This document shows, in pieces, positions 5,597 to 13,827 of a stretch of 35,552 nucleotides of DNA (the stretch's first letter is position 1; every line of letters starts with the position of its first letter). Under the pieces are notes generated by a model. That model was not told the origin of the DNA and ran no database searches. It saw nothing but the letters and a program-made list of their open reading frames with translations. The position numbers and the translations under genes were made by a program. The stretch lies in the NCBI GenBank assembly GCA_964604915.1, contig CAZSAA010000006.1, forward strand, positions 1 through 35,552, given 5' to 3'. The stretch is from CAZSAA01 sp964604915. GTDB lineage: Bacteria; Patescibacteriota; Patescibacteriia; Patescibacteriales; UBA12465.

Positions 5597-7039
5597 TTAG
5601 TAGTCATATGGTACCGGATCTTCAGCCATGATTTCTTGGGTGACTTTTTTCTCTAATGCGTCTTCCTTAGCTTCGGCTTGGTTGTTAATTATCCGTTTTT
5701 TCTTCCAGTTGCCGGTGCGGTATACTAGCCAGGACACGCCGGCCGTGAGCACGTTGGTGGCGGGGAAGGATATCCAGATGCCGCGCATGCCCAGGTCAGT
5801 ATGGCGGGCGAGTAGGTAGGCGAGGGGGAGTTGCAATACCCATTGGGAGAAGATAGTGAGAGCCATGGAGATAGTGGTGTTGCCGGACGCTTGGTAGACG
5901 GAACCATAGGTCATCTGCAGACCCATGAAGCCGAAGAAGAGGGTTGTTATCCTAAGCAAGGTGCTGCCCTCGGCGATAAGGGCGGGTTCTCCGGGCACGA
6001 AGAAAGCGATCAAGGCAGGAGCGGTAAGGTAGACGATAGCACCGATGGCGGTCAAGGAAATGAAGGAAAGGACGGCGCTATAGCGAGAAGCTTTGGCGGC
6101 ACGATCCAAATTGCCGGCGCCGATATTTTGTCCTACCAGTGTGGCGTTGGCCGAAGAAACGCCGAGTCCGATGATTACCGAAACCATTATGATATTCGAG
6201 GCGGCGCCATAGGAGGCGATTGCCAAGGTACCGAAGGAGGCGACCAGTCCGGTCATTACCGTCATGCCAAGACTACGGGCAGACATATCGATAGAGGCGG
6301 GCAGTCCTAGCAAGAATGATCTTTTTATAAACTGCAAATCAGGTCGGAAATCTTTCCATTTCAGATGTATGCCGCGCCGGCCGCCGAAGAGGATGACAAG
6401 GCCGGCGATAGACGCCAAACTTTGCGTCCCTAGGGTCGCCATGGCGGCACCCGCTACTCCTAACGCAGGGAAGGGACCCCAACCGAAGATAAAGAGCGGG
6501 TCGAGCAGGAAATTGAGCGCGACGGTAGCGCCGATAATGTATAACGGCACGGTCGGCCGGCCGATACTGCGCATGATCGATTCGAACATGAAGAAACAGA
6601 AATTGAAGATCAAAGCGACGAAGGCGATGCGGAGATATTGGACAGCCATGGGCAGGAAATCAGCCGAAGCGCCCAGGGCCTTCAATATGGTCGGGGTCAG
6701 GATCCAACCGATAGCGCCTAGCACTATTGAGGCGATAGTTACCATCAATATGGTCTGACTGGCCGACTTATTGACCATCGGCCCGTCCTTGGCACCGAAG
6801 TACTGGGCGACTAGGATCGCTCCAGCTATGGCCAAGCCGATGCCGAGCGAAGTAGTCAGGAAAAGGATTGGGCCGCTCATTGCCACCGCCGCCACCGCTC
6901 CCTGTCCTAAGCGGCCGACCCAGAAGGAGTCGGTGAGCTGATAGGCGGATTGCAGGACATTGGCCAGGATGATGGGCCAGGCTAGGAAGATGATCGATTT
7001 CATGATCGATCCTTCCGTCGTTCGTTTATGTGCGTCCAT
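5597..7039 (-). CDS. MATE family efflux transporter
   Basis: A 480-residue protein with about twelve membrane segments in two repeated halves, the normal size for MATE exporters, which expel cationic drugs or metabolites using Na+ or H+ gradients. The family opening is clear (EGSIMKSIIFLAWPIILANV, then QSAYQLTDSFWVGRLG), followed by MSGPILFLTTSLGIGLAIAG and, in the second half, the matching GVSSANATLVGQNIGAG segment. The frame stays open upstream to 7153, but that extension is polar and unlike the family. ATG 7039 keeps the conserved TTEGSIMKS lead-in; ATG 7003 has a better ribosome binding site (GGAAGG seven bases upstream) and is a real alternative. The C-terminal tail is charged and longer than usual. 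Substrate not predictable. Confidence 0.88.
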   Translation of the reverse strand: MDAHKRTTEGSIMKSIIFLAWPIILANVLQSAYQLTDSFWVGRLGQGAVAAVAMSGPILFLTTSLGIGLAIAGAILVAQYFGAKDGPMVNKSASQTILMVTIASIVLGAIGWILTPTILKALGASADFLPMAVQYLRIAFVALIFNFCFFMFESIMRSIGRPTVPLYIIGATVALNFLLDPLFIFGWGPFPALGVAGAAMATLGTQSLASIAGLVILFGGRRGIHLKWKDFRPDLQFIKRSFLLGLPASIDMSARSLGMTVMTGLVASFGTLAIASYGAASNIIMVSVIIGLGVSSANATLVGQNIGAGNLDRAAKASRYSAVLSFISLTAIGAIVYLTAPALIAFFVPGEPALIAEGSTLLRITTLFFGFMGLQMTYGSVYQASGNTTISMALTIFSQWVLQLPLAYLLARHTDLGMRGIWISFPATNVLTAGVSWLVYRTGNWKKKRIINNQAEAKEDALEKKVTQEIMAEDPVPYDY

Positions 7040-7283
7040 AATATTTATATATTTCCTGGCTGTTTCTGTTTCGGCCGCATCAAAGACGGCAGGGCGCCTG
7101 TCCGGGCGGTATCTTTTGGTTTGGTTATATCGACAGTCCCCTGGGCGGGGCATATAGATTGATTTTCCGGCCGATCCAGAAACTAGCCACGATCTGATTT
7201 AATATGACTTACAAACCTCCATTCTACTCCTTTTTCCCTCCTGTATCAAGCCTCCCGGTAACTACCACTGACCAGTTTTTTCT

Positions 7284-7291
7284 GGTATCAT
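7284..7291 (+). promoter_or_regulatory. Possible extended -10 of the malic enzyme gene
   Basis: TGGTATCAT (about 7283-7291) fits an extended -10, 20 bases before ATG 7311. AGAGG at 7294-7298 could act as a ribosome binding site. No good -35 is present, so this is tentative. Confidence 0.35.
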
Positions 7292-7310
7292 ATAGAGGTA
7301 ATATATCGAT

Positions 7311-8450
7311 ATGGAAGACGTATATCAGCAGTCACTCGCGCTGCATAGGAAAAATAATGGTAAGCTTGCGTCAAAAAGCAAGGTGCCGCTAAATGATCGG
7401 CATGATCTTTCCTTGGCCTATACCCCTGGAGTAGCGGAAATCTGTCGGGTTATCGCTAAAGATAAGCCCTTAGCCAGGGAACTGACTCTCAAGGGCAATA
7501 CCGTGGCGGTAGTCAGCGACGGAAGCGCTATCTTGGGCCTGGGTAACCTAGGGCCGGAAGCGGCTATACCGGTCATGGAGGGGAAATGTGTCCTGTTCAA
7601 GGCTTTTGCCGACGTCGATGCTTTTCCTATCTGCTTAGATACTCAGGACAGCGAAGAGATAATTAGGGCGGTAAAAGCGATTGCGCCCTCTTTCGGGGGG
7701 ATAAACCTGGAAGATATATCCGCGCCCCGCTGTTTCGAGATTGAGGATAGGTTAAGGGCGGAACTGGATATTCCGGTCATGCATGACGATCAGCATGGTA
7801 CGGCCACGGTCGTTCTGGCGGGACTGATTAACGCTATCCGTCTGGCTGGTCTCGAGAAGGAACGAGCTAAGGTGGTGGTAAATGGAGCGGGCGCGGCTGG
7901 CGTAGCAATTATCAAGCTATTGCTCCAATATGGTTTCATCGACATAACCGCTTGCGATAGCCAAGGCATGATCTATGCCGGACGGCCGGGTTTGAATCGT
8001 AGCAAGGAAGAACTGTCCCGAATCACTAATGCTGACAAGAAGGAGGGCGGCCTGGCGGAAGCGCTTGAAGGGGCGGATATTTTCATCGGGGTGAGCGCTC
8101 CCGGTATCCTCACGCCTCAGTTGATGGCCCTGATGGCCTCAAAACCGATAATCTTCGCGTTGGCCAATCCGGTGCCGGAAATAATGCCGGATATCGCCAA
8201 GGCGGCCGGCGCTTTCATCGTCGCTACCGGACGTAGCGATTTTCCTAATCAGATTAATAATGTCCTTGCTTTCCCTGGTATTTTCCGGGGTGCGCTTGAT
8301 AATAACGTCAGGCAGATTACCGATGTCATGCTAATTCGAGCGGCGGAAGCTTTGGCCGCGATAGTCGATGACCCTTCGACCGAGCGTGTCTTGCCCGGGC
8401 TCTTTGATGAGGGCGTGGCAGCCGCGGTAGCGGGGGCGATCAAGCCTTAG
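7311..8450 (+). CDS. Malic enzyme (oxaloacetate-decarboxylating malate dehydrogenase)
   Basis: Converts malate to pyruvate and CO2 with reduction of NAD(P). At 379 residues it is the short bacterial form, without the phosphotransacetylase-like extension of MaeB. Visible elements are YTPGVAE (catalytic Tyr37), the LFKAFADVDAFP region with the general-base-type Lys97, metal ligands Glu134 and Asp135 (NLEDI), HDDQHGTA (158-165), the dinucleotide-binding GAGAAG (192-197) followed by CDSQG, where Asp216 at the end of the second strand favours NAD over NADP, and FALANPVPE (282-290). It is followed 33 bases later by a D-2-hydroxyacid dehydrogenase that could consume the pyruvate and NADH. Suits a fermentative lifestyle. 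Confidence 0.92.
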   Translation: MEDVYQQSLALHRKNNGKLASKSKVPLNDRHDLSLAYTPGVAEICRVIAKDKPLARELTLKGNTVAVVSDGSAILGLGNLGPEAAIPVMEGKCVLFKAFADVDAFPICLDTQDSEEIIRAVKAIAPSFGGINLEDISAPRCFEIEDRLRAELDIPVMHDDQHGTATVVLAGLINAIRLAGLEKERAKVVVNGAGAAGVAIIKLLLQYGFIDITACDSQGMIYAGRPGLNRSKEELSRITNADKKEGGLAEALEGADIFIGVSAPGILTPQLMALMASKPIIFALANPVPEIMPDIAKAAGAFIVATGRSDFPNQINNVLAFPGIFRGALDNNVRQITDVMLIRAAEALAAIVDDPSTERVLPGLFDEGVAAAVAGAIKP

Positions 8451-8483
8451 TTTTCGTTTTAATTAAACATTTTTTATAAATCT

Positions 8484-9479
8484 ATGAAAATCGCCTTTTT
8501 CGGCCTGGGAGCTAACGAGAAGAAAATCGTCACCAAAGAGCTCAAGGGCCATAAGCTGTCATTTTTTGAGACGATGGATGCCGCTGCCTTGGCTAAATGC
8601 CGAGACGTCGAAGCAGCTTCGGTTTTTATCCACTGCCAGATGACGCCTGAGGCCATCAAGAAGATGCCCAAGCTCAAATTCATCGCCACCCGTTCCACCG
8701 GCTTCGACCATATTCATCTGGAGTCTTGCCGTGACCGGAAGATTTTGGTATCGAATGTCCCCCACTATGGTGAGAATACCGTCGCCGAACATACTTTCGC
8801 CCTCATCCTTTCCTTGTCTCGTAACATCCACAAGTCATACTTGCGGACGACTCGGGAGGATTATTCCTTGGACGGATTGGAGGGGTTCGATTTGGAAGGG
8901 AAGACGATCGGGGTTATCGGCGCTGGACGTATCGGTCTGCATACGATAAAGATTGCCAAGGGTTTCGGCATGAATGTCCTTGCCTATGACGTCTATCAGG
9001 ATAGTTTCATGGCCGAGACTTTAGGCTTTACCTATGTCCCTCTCAACCAGCTGCTCAAGTCTTCGGATGTAATCGCTCTCCACGCTCCATATTGTCAGGC
9101 TACCCATCACATAATTTCTAAGAAAAATATAAGATACATCAAGAAAGGCGCCATCCTGGTCAATACTGCTCGTGGCGGTCTGATCGAGACCGAAGCCCTT
9201 ATCGAGGCTATCGACGGCAAGATATTATCCGGCGTCGGCCTGGACGTGCTCGAAGGAGAGGACGTCATCATGGAAGAGAAACGGCTGGTGTTCGATTCTC
9301 GCCGGGAAAAGGATATGATGAGCCTGATCAAGAATCATATCCTGCTCTCTAAGGAAGAGGTAGTATATACGCCCCATATCGCCTTCTATAGCCATGAAGC
9401 CCTGAAGCGCATTCTAGACACCACGATTGAGAATATCTTGGCCTTCGCGGGTAACAAAAGTATAAACCTAGTGAAATAG
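8484..9479 (+). CDS. D-2-hydroxyacid dehydrogenase, D-lactate dehydrogenase-like
   Basis: A 331-residue NAD-dependent enzyme. The substrate-domain signature TRSTGFDHI (69-77) is followed by NVPHYGENTVAEHTFALIL (91-109), the Rossmann motif GAGRIG (146-151), Asp169 at the end of the second strand (NAD preference), catalytic Arg230 (NTARGG), Glu257 (GLDVLE) and His298 (YTPHIAFYS). The long insert after VLE (EEKRLVFDSRREKD) is typical of D-lactate dehydrogenases. Most likely reaction: pyruvate plus NADH to D-lactate; other 2-oxoacids remain possible. It lies directly after malic enzyme and two bases before a metallophosphoesterase gene, suggesting a three-gene transcript. Confidence 0.88.
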   Translation: MKIAFFGLGANEKKIVTKELKGHKLSFFETMDAAALAKCRDVEAASVFIHCQMTPEAIKKMPKLKFIATRSTGFDHIHLESCRDRKILVSNVPHYGENTVAEHTFALILSLSRNIHKSYLRTTREDYSLDGLEGFDLEGKTIGVIGAGRIGLHTIKIAKGFGMNVLAYDVYQDSFMAETLGFTYVPLNQLLKSSDVIALHAPYCQATHHIISKKNIRYIKKGAILVNTARGGLIETEALIEAIDGKILSGVGLDVLEGEDVIMEEKRLVFDSRREKDMMSLIKNHILLSKEEVVYTPHIAFYSHEALKRILDTTIENILAFAGNKSINLVK

Positions 9480-9481
9480 GG

Positions 9482-10333
9482 ATGGCAAAGAGACGGTTTT
9501 CCAAGATAATCTCGGTTTTGATCCTTGTAGGCTTGCTTTGGTCGCTTGTTGAGGCTCGGTTGCTTTTCTTGGATAGGCAAAATTTCGCCGATGACGATAT
9601 CCCGTCCGCTTTTGCTGGCTATCGTCTCATATTCCTGAGCGATATCCATGTTGGCCCTTTCTTCGGTATCAGGCGTTTAGAGAGATTAGTCGAGAGGATT
9701 AACGCGGAAAGTCCAGATTTAGTGATACTAGGCGGCGATTACGTTTTTCTGGGAACGCGGGATGTCCCTTTGTTAGCGGAAACGCTCGGGCATATCAATG
9801 CGACGACCGTAGCCGTCATGGGTAACCACGATAATTGGGAAGATCCGGAATTGATAAGGCGGGAGTTTGCCGGGCAGGGTATAGAAATGTTGGATAACGA
9901 AGGATTTTGGATTGAAATAGAAGCTTTGAAGACGGAAGGCGCGCCAACAGCGGAAGGTCGTCAGCGGATTAGGATCGCTGGCGTGGATGACTGGCAAACA
10001 GCCGGGTCATTCCTAGCGGGGCCCTTGGATGGTGTAGGCGCGGATGATTTCGTCGTCCTAGCCAGCCATAATCCCGACGCCGCCTATCTGCTCGCTAATG
10101 AAGACCGGGTCGACCTGATGCTCTCTGGTCATACCCACGGTGGCCAGATCAGTTTTTTCGGGATATTTTCCCCCTTGGTTCCGATCAGTCATGGCCAGGA
10201 TTACGTTTCGGGTTGGGTGAAGGAGGAAAATTTCAGCCTGCTGGTGAGCCGAGGGGTAGGCACGACCATTTTGCCGTTGCGCTTTTTCTCCTTGCCCCAG
10301 TGGCACGAAATCACTCTATCGCCAACGGAGTAG
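9482..10333 (+). CDS. Membrane-anchored metallophosphoesterase (YkuE-like)
   Basis: This 283-residue calcineurin-like phosphoesterase carries every metal-binding motif: SDIHVG (53-58), GGDY (84-87), GNHD (114-117), His196 in SHNPD, and GHTHGGQ (216-222). A single N-terminal hydrophobic segment (about residues 9-22) without a clear cleavage site would anchor it, with the catalytic domain outside the membrane. Related proteins include YkuE, proposed to hydrolyse UDP-sugar lipids or undecaprenyl-linked substrates; the substrate here is unknown. The ATG is two bases after the stop of the dehydrogenase gene, with AATAGGG overlapping that stop as ribosome binding site, so translation is probably coupled. 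Confidence 0.88.
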   Translation: MAKRRFSKIISVLILVGLLWSLVEARLLFLDRQNFADDDIPSAFAGYRLIFLSDIHVGPFFGIRRLERLVERINAESPDLVILGGDYVFLGTRDVPLLAETLGHINATTVAVMGNHDNWEDPELIRREFAGQGIEMLDNEGFWIEIEALKTEGAPTAEGRQRIRIAGVDDWQTAGSFLAGPLDGVGADDFVVLASHNPDAAYLLANEDRVDLMLSGHTHGGQISFFGIFSPLVPISHGQDYVSGWVKEENFSLLVSRGVGTTILPLRFFSLPQWHEITLSPTE

Positions 10334-10390
10334 CCCTTTATCTTTTCTCATATTATTGTTAGTATTTAAAGAAATAAGGAAAATTGCATT

Positions 10391-11710
10391 ATGAACGACC
10401 AGAAGATTACAACTAGCGTCCTGCCGGGATTTATGGAATTGTTGCCGGCCGACCAGATCCGTTTCGACCGGATGAAGGCGGTGATAGAGGAAACCTACCG
10501 TTCTTTTGGCTTCTTGCCCCTCGACACGCCAGCTATCGAACGTTCCGAGGTGTTGCTGTCCAAGGCCGGGGGCGAGACCGAAAAGCAAATATATCGGTTT
10601 ACCAAAGGGGATAATGACCTATCCCTGCGTTTTGATTTGACCGTACCGCTGGCGCGCTATGTGAGCGAACACGCCAATGACCTTAATTTTCCGTTCCGCC
10701 GCTACCATATCGCCAAGGTATATCGGGGGGAGAAGCCGCAGAAAGGACGTTTCCGCGAGTTCTACCAATGCGATATCGATGTAGTGGGTCGGGAACGGCT
10801 GGGCTTAGCCTATGATGCTGAGCTTCTAGCGGTCATCTATCGGACTTTTTCTGCCCTCCAGCTGCCTAAATTCGTGATAAGGATAAGTAACCGGAAGTTG
10901 CTAGTCGGCTTGTTGGAGAATATCGGGTTATCGGATAAGGCGGAAGAAGCAATGCGCATTATAGACAAGATGGATAAGGTCTCTTTGGTAGAAACCAAGG
11001 AGTCCTTAAAAGATATCGGCTTGAAGGATGATAAGATAAAGCTATTGCTTGATTTCGTCGGCATCAAAGGAGAGCCGAAAACCGTGCTTGATTCTTTAGC
11101 GGGGTTGAAGATAGAAAACAGGCTTTTCACGGAAGGGCTGGCCGAGTTGTCCGAAGTAATATTGCAAGTCGCTGCTTTTGATCTACCCGTCAGCTGTTAC
11201 GGTATCGACTTAGCTATCGCCCGTGGCCTCGACTATTACACCGGCACCGTTTATGAAACCATCCTCCTCGATTATCCCAAGCTCGGCTCGATCTGCTCGG
11301 GCGGCCGCTATGATAGTCTGGCGAGCAACTATGGTGGCCAGGCTTTGCCGGGCGTTGGCATATCGATCGGACTTAGCCGCCTCTTCTATCAACTTAGGGA
11401 ACTCGGTCTGCTGACTTTAGCAGAGACCGTTTACGCAAAAGCCCTAGTTATCCCCTTCGATATGGCGGCTATGCCGGCGGCCTTGGCGATAAGTATGAGG
11501 CTACGTGAGGCAGGGATAGCCGTGGAAACTTATCTCGAGGAGGCGAAGTTCAAGAACAAACTCTCCTATGCCAACAAGTCGGGCGTGAAATATGCGGTCA
11601 TCATCGGCGAAGATGAAGTCAAAGGAAATTTTTTTACCGTAAAGGATATGGAGAGTGGAGAACAGGAGAAACTGAACGCGGAAGATCTGGTAGGGAAATT
11701 AGGAGAATAA
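10391..11710 (+). CDS. hisS: Histidyl-tRNA synthetase
   Basis: Class II synthetase of normal bacterial length (439 residues) that charges tRNA-His. Motif 1 lies around LPLDTPAIERSE (42-53). The N-terminal RFDLTVPLARYV is followed by motif 2, VYRGEKPQKGRFREFYQCD (110-128). The histidine-binding segments GLDYYTGTVYE (279-289) and SICSGGRYD (300-308) and motif 3 GVGISIGLSR (321-330) are all intact. The last 90 residues form the anticodon-binding domain (AKALVIPFD and AVIIGEDEV). The ATG lies in a 57-base gap after the phosphoesterase gene; a strong terminator follows. No T-box is seen upstream, unlike thrS. Confidence 0.96.
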   Translation: MNDQKITTSVLPGFMELLPADQIRFDRMKAVIEETYRSFGFLPLDTPAIERSEVLLSKAGGETEKQIYRFTKGDNDLSLRFDLTVPLARYVSEHANDLNFPFRRYHIAKVYRGEKPQKGRFREFYQCDIDVVGRERLGLAYDAELLAVIYRTFSALQLPKFVIRISNRKLLVGLLENIGLSDKAEEAMRIIDKMDKVSLVETKESLKDIGLKDDKIKLLLDFVGIKGEPKTVLDSLAGLKIENRLFTEGLAELSEVILQVAAFDLPVSCYGIDLAIARGLDYYTGTVYETILLDYPKLGSICSGGRYDSLASNYGGQALPGVGISIGLSRLFYQLRELGLLTLAETVYAKALVIPFDMAAMPAALAISMRLREAGIAVETYLEEAKFKNKLSYANKSGVKYAVIIGEDEVKGNFFTVKDMESGEQEKLNAEDLVGKLGE

Positions 11711-11725
11711 TAAAGATAATATAAG

Positions 11726-11753
11726 AAAAGAGCCTACGATAGGCTCTTTTTGG
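11726..11753 (+). terminator. Terminator of hisS
   Basis: AAAAGAGCCTA (11726-11736) pairs perfectly with TAGGCTCTTTT (11740-11750) around CGA and continues into T. Confidence 0.88.
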
Positions 11754-11776
11754 TTTATATGGAATTTATAGGCAGT

Positions 11777-11785
11777 TGGTATAAT
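11777..11785 (+). promoter_or_regulatory. Extended -10 promoter of the first NYN gene
   Basis: TGGTATAAT is a consensus extended -10. It places transcription start near 11792, which rules out the upstream in-frame ATGs and supports ATG 11816. Confidence 0.6.
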
Positions 11786-11815
11786 GATAGGGGTGAAAAC
11801 ACAGTTTACAATGAT

Positions 11816-12346
11816 ATGGGGAAATTAAATATTTATATTGACGGCAATAATCTTTATCGCTCAGCTAAAAAATTAGGGTTTAGGATGGATTATAAAGAGT
11901 TTCGAGGATGGCTTCGGCAAAAATATTCCCCTGTTTTCGTTTATTTATTCATAGGGTTGGTTCCGTCCAGAGAGAAATTTTATGAATATTTACAAAAATG
12001 TGGATACGTTCTAGTTTTTAAGCGGGTTGTATTTGTGGGAGAGCACATTAAAGGAAATTGCGATGCGGAATTGATCTTAAAAACTGTAGTTGATTTTCAT
12101 GAAACATCTTTTACTTCATGCGTATTAATAACTGGTGATGGCGATTTTGGCTGTTTGGTGGAGTTTTTAAGGGAAAAGCGGGCTATAGATTGCGTAATAT
12201 CTCCAGACAGAAATAAATGTTCTTTTTTGCTTAGGAATAAAAATGTAAAACTCATTTTTCTAAATGAGCATTATCATAAATTTTCTAAAATAATAAAAAA
12301 AGCCCCCGATGCAGACGTATCTGCATTAGGGTCTCTTTTATCGTGA
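11816..12346 (+). CDS. NYN-domain (LabA/DUF88, PIN-like) putative ribonuclease
   Basis: The domain opens with IYIDGNNLYRSAK, the first acidic motif of the NYN family, followed by CDAELILKTV and LITGDGDFGCLVEFLREK, giving the acidic residues that bind metal in PIN-like RNases. From ATG 11816 the protein has 176 residues. The frame extends upstream to 11750, but the promoter at 11777-11785 lies inside that extension. The gene is clearly more A/T-rich than hisS or thrS. Its last codons (KKAPDADVSALGSLLS) are encoded by a strong hairpin that also acts as a bidirectional terminator. NYN proteins cut or process RNA, and some act in defence, but the target here is unknown. A second NYN gene lies at 26385. 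Confidence 0.75.
   Translation: MGKLNIYIDGNNLYRSAKKLGFRMDYKEFRGWLRQKYSPVFVYLFIGLVPSREKFYEYLQKCGYVLVFKRVVFVGEHIKGNCDAELILKTVVDFHETSFTSCVLITGDGDFGCLVEFLREKRAIDCVISPDRNKCSFLLRNKNVKLIFLNEHYHKFSKIIKKAPDADVSALGSLLS
12295..12341. terminator. Bidirectional terminator overlapping the NYN gene 3' end
   Basis: A stem of about 15 positions with two mismatches (AGCCCCCGATGCAGA at 12301-12315 with TCTGCATTAGGGTCT at 12320-12334) has a CGTA loop. It is followed by CTTTTATC on the plus strand and, read on the minus strand, by a run of seven T. It should end both the NYN transcript and the thrS operon coming from the other side. Confidence 0.75.
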
Positions 12347-12435
12347 TGCTTTCATTGTAACCCTAAAATTATAAGAAGTCAAGAATAGGAAATAAGCGTA
12401 CGGGGAAGGCGATTAAATATTTTGCAGTCTCCTTT

Positions 12436-12969
12436 TTATTCGATGCAGCAGTTTATCGCCCGCCTTACCAAATCCCCTAGTTTAGAACCCAGCCCTCTTT
12501 TCTTGTCGTCCTTGGAAATGGCGTCCTGGTCGATCTTCTTCACGTCGCCTAGGTCGATAACCTTCATGTTTATCCCCCAGAACAGGGAATAGAGTTCATA
12601 TGATTTGGTGAACATGTCCTCGGCCTCTTCTTTTTTCCCTTGTCCTTGGGCTTTGGTGCCGACCTCCATCAGGCGGTAGCTGGCGGCGAGCAGATGTTTG
12701 GATATGCACCATACTTCGCCTTCATATTCTTTGATGATCTTTTTCAGGAGCTGTTTTCTCATCTCGCGCACTTCGGCGAGCAGGTCATAGTATTGCGGTT
12801 TGCCGGTCTTGGCGCCGGTGAAGAAGAAGTGTTCCTCGATGCTCACCAGATTCATGATGGCGATGGAAAGATCCTGGTCGGAGGAGAGGTCCAGAGGGTT
12901 GTCTTTCTTGAGACTGTCGAATTTTTCTAACAGCTCGTTTAGGCCGAGCTGGTTCTTGTCATTATCCAT
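12436..12969 (-). CDS. Hypothetical helical protein (177 aa), last gene of the thrS operon
   Basis: No known family recognised. The sequence is charged and strongly helical (LGLNELLEKFDSLKKD, LLAEVREMRKQLLKKIIKEYE, KKEEAEDMFTKSYELYSLFWG), with a TPR-like feel in the second half but no clear repeat. No signal peptide or membrane segment is present. The C-terminus is basic and ends in AINCCIE with two adjacent Cys. It starts four bases after the stop of the CPVC membrane protein gene and is the last gene before the bidirectional terminator, so it probably belongs to the thrS transcript. Confidence 0.6.
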   Translation of the reverse strand: MDNDKNQLGLNELLEKFDSLKKDNPLDLSSDQDLSIAIMNLVSIEEHFFFTGAKTGKPQYYDLLAEVREMRKQLLKKIIKEYEGEVWCISKHLLAASYRLMEVGTKAQGQGKKEEAEDMFTKSYELYSLFWGINMKVIDLGDVKKIDQDAISKDDKKRGLGSKLGDLVRRAINCCIE

Positions 12970-12973
12970 ACGA

Positions 12974-13462
12974 TTATCCGATTAAATAAACCAAGAGGCT
13001 GCCTAGTATCAATCCCGCTAGGGGGATGGCTACTTTCTCGAAAGGGAAGTGGGCATGGCCATTATTCTTTGTTTTCATGGATTGGTACCAATAATTGGCA
13101 GCGGGCAGGATGAGCGATCCGAGGATGAGGCCGAAAATTATCTTATCGATGCCCCAGATCCGGTTATCGAGATGGCCGATGAATCCTTTGCTTACAAGTG
13201 GCCAGGCTGAAAGACCGTAGTAGGCGAGGATACTTATCGCTAATCCTAGATTGTACTTCACCTTTTTCTTTTCCAGCCAGCCAGCGGTCCACATCGATAG
13301 GGCGATAAGGCCGCCACCGAGCCAGACGCCAGTAATGGCGTCATCAATGCCGAAGTATTGGGAGAGACCGAAACCGGCTCCTACCGCCACTACGCAAACC
13401 GGACACACCGCCTGCGCGGGCAGGGGCGTGAACAGGGAAAATATAGCTAAGAAGCTATTCAT
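12974..13462 (-). CDS. Membrane protein with CPVC motif, possible disulfide/electron-transfer partner
   Basis: A 162-residue protein with an N-terminal hydrophobic segment ending at AQAV, directly followed by CPVC (20-23), then about four more membrane segments (GFGLSQYFGIDDAITGVWLGG, LGLAISILAYYGLSAWP, IIFGLILGSLILPAANYW, and the last 20 residues). A C-x-x-C at the membrane face suggests thiol redox chemistry, although iron-sulfur or metal binding is possible. Its ATG overlaps by 8 bases the end of the upstream gene, which encodes a CPHC thioredoxin-like protein, implying coupled translation and a shared task such as passing electrons across the membrane for extracytoplasmic disulfides. It does not look like CcdA or VKOR in length or motif order. 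Confidence 0.65.
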   Translation of the reverse strand: MNSFLAIFSLFTPLPAQAVCPVCVVAVGAGFGLSQYFGIDDAITGVWLGGGLIALSMWTAGWLEKKKVKYNLGLAISILAYYGLSAWPLVSKGFIGHLDNRIWGIDKIIFGLILGSLILPAANYWYQSMKTKNNGHAHFPFEKVAIPLAGLILGSLLVYLIG

Positions 13463-13808
13463 ATTGTTGGAAGAAGCTAGTCACTTCTTCGACGCCCATA
13501 TAGCAGTTATCGTTCTCAAAGACGAATGGTACCCCCACGCTAGCGGTATCCAGTCCGCAAGCCGCGGCTTTGGCCGCAAGCAGTTGGGAGTTGGCCCGAT
13601 TGTTGAATACCTCTAACCGCCGGAAAGCCACCTTATCTTCTATATTATGGCTGCTGATATATTCTTCCAAGTCTTCGCAATGAGGACAGGTATCGCCATA
13701 GAAGAGGGTGATTTTCGGACTGGTCTTAGCCAGGGCTATTATCAGTACCACGCAGATTGCCAAGGCGCCGATAAAGAAGATGACGTGCTTCAATTTAGTC
13801 TTTTTCAT
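13455..13808 (-). CDS. Membrane-anchored thioredoxin/glutaredoxin-like protein (CPHC)
   Basis: Starting at ATG 13808 the protein has 117 residues: a basic N-terminus (MKKTKLK), one membrane segment (about 8-27) and a thioredoxin-like domain with ITLFYGDTCPHCEDLEEY, the active-site C-P-H-C at 41-44, the same dipeptide found in DsbA. The segment VPFVFENDNCYMG holds the cis-proline expected in the fold. Two further Cys (AAACGL and NDNCYMG) may form a structural bridge. The domain should face outside the cell. The frame stays open to 13844, but that would overlap thrS and add a polar stretch before the anchor. It lies 19 bases after thrS and overlaps the CPVC membrane protein gene. Confidence 0.78.
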   Translation of the reverse strand: MKKTKLKHVIFFIGALAICVVLIIALAKTSPKITLFYGDTCPHCEDLEEYISSHNIEDKVAFRRLEVFNNRANSQLLAAKAAACGLDTASVGVPFVFENDNCYMGVEEVTSFFQQYE

Positions 13809-13827
13809 GAGTTCAATGATACCATAA

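Noticed and set aside
5831..6758. Long plus-strand frames opposite the MATE transporter gene
   Set aside because: They are antisense to a clear multi-helix transporter and have low-complexity, unnatural composition.
7040..7153. N-terminal extension of the MATE transporter
   Set aside because: The added residues are polar and charged, unlike the family, and two better starts (7039, 7003) exist.
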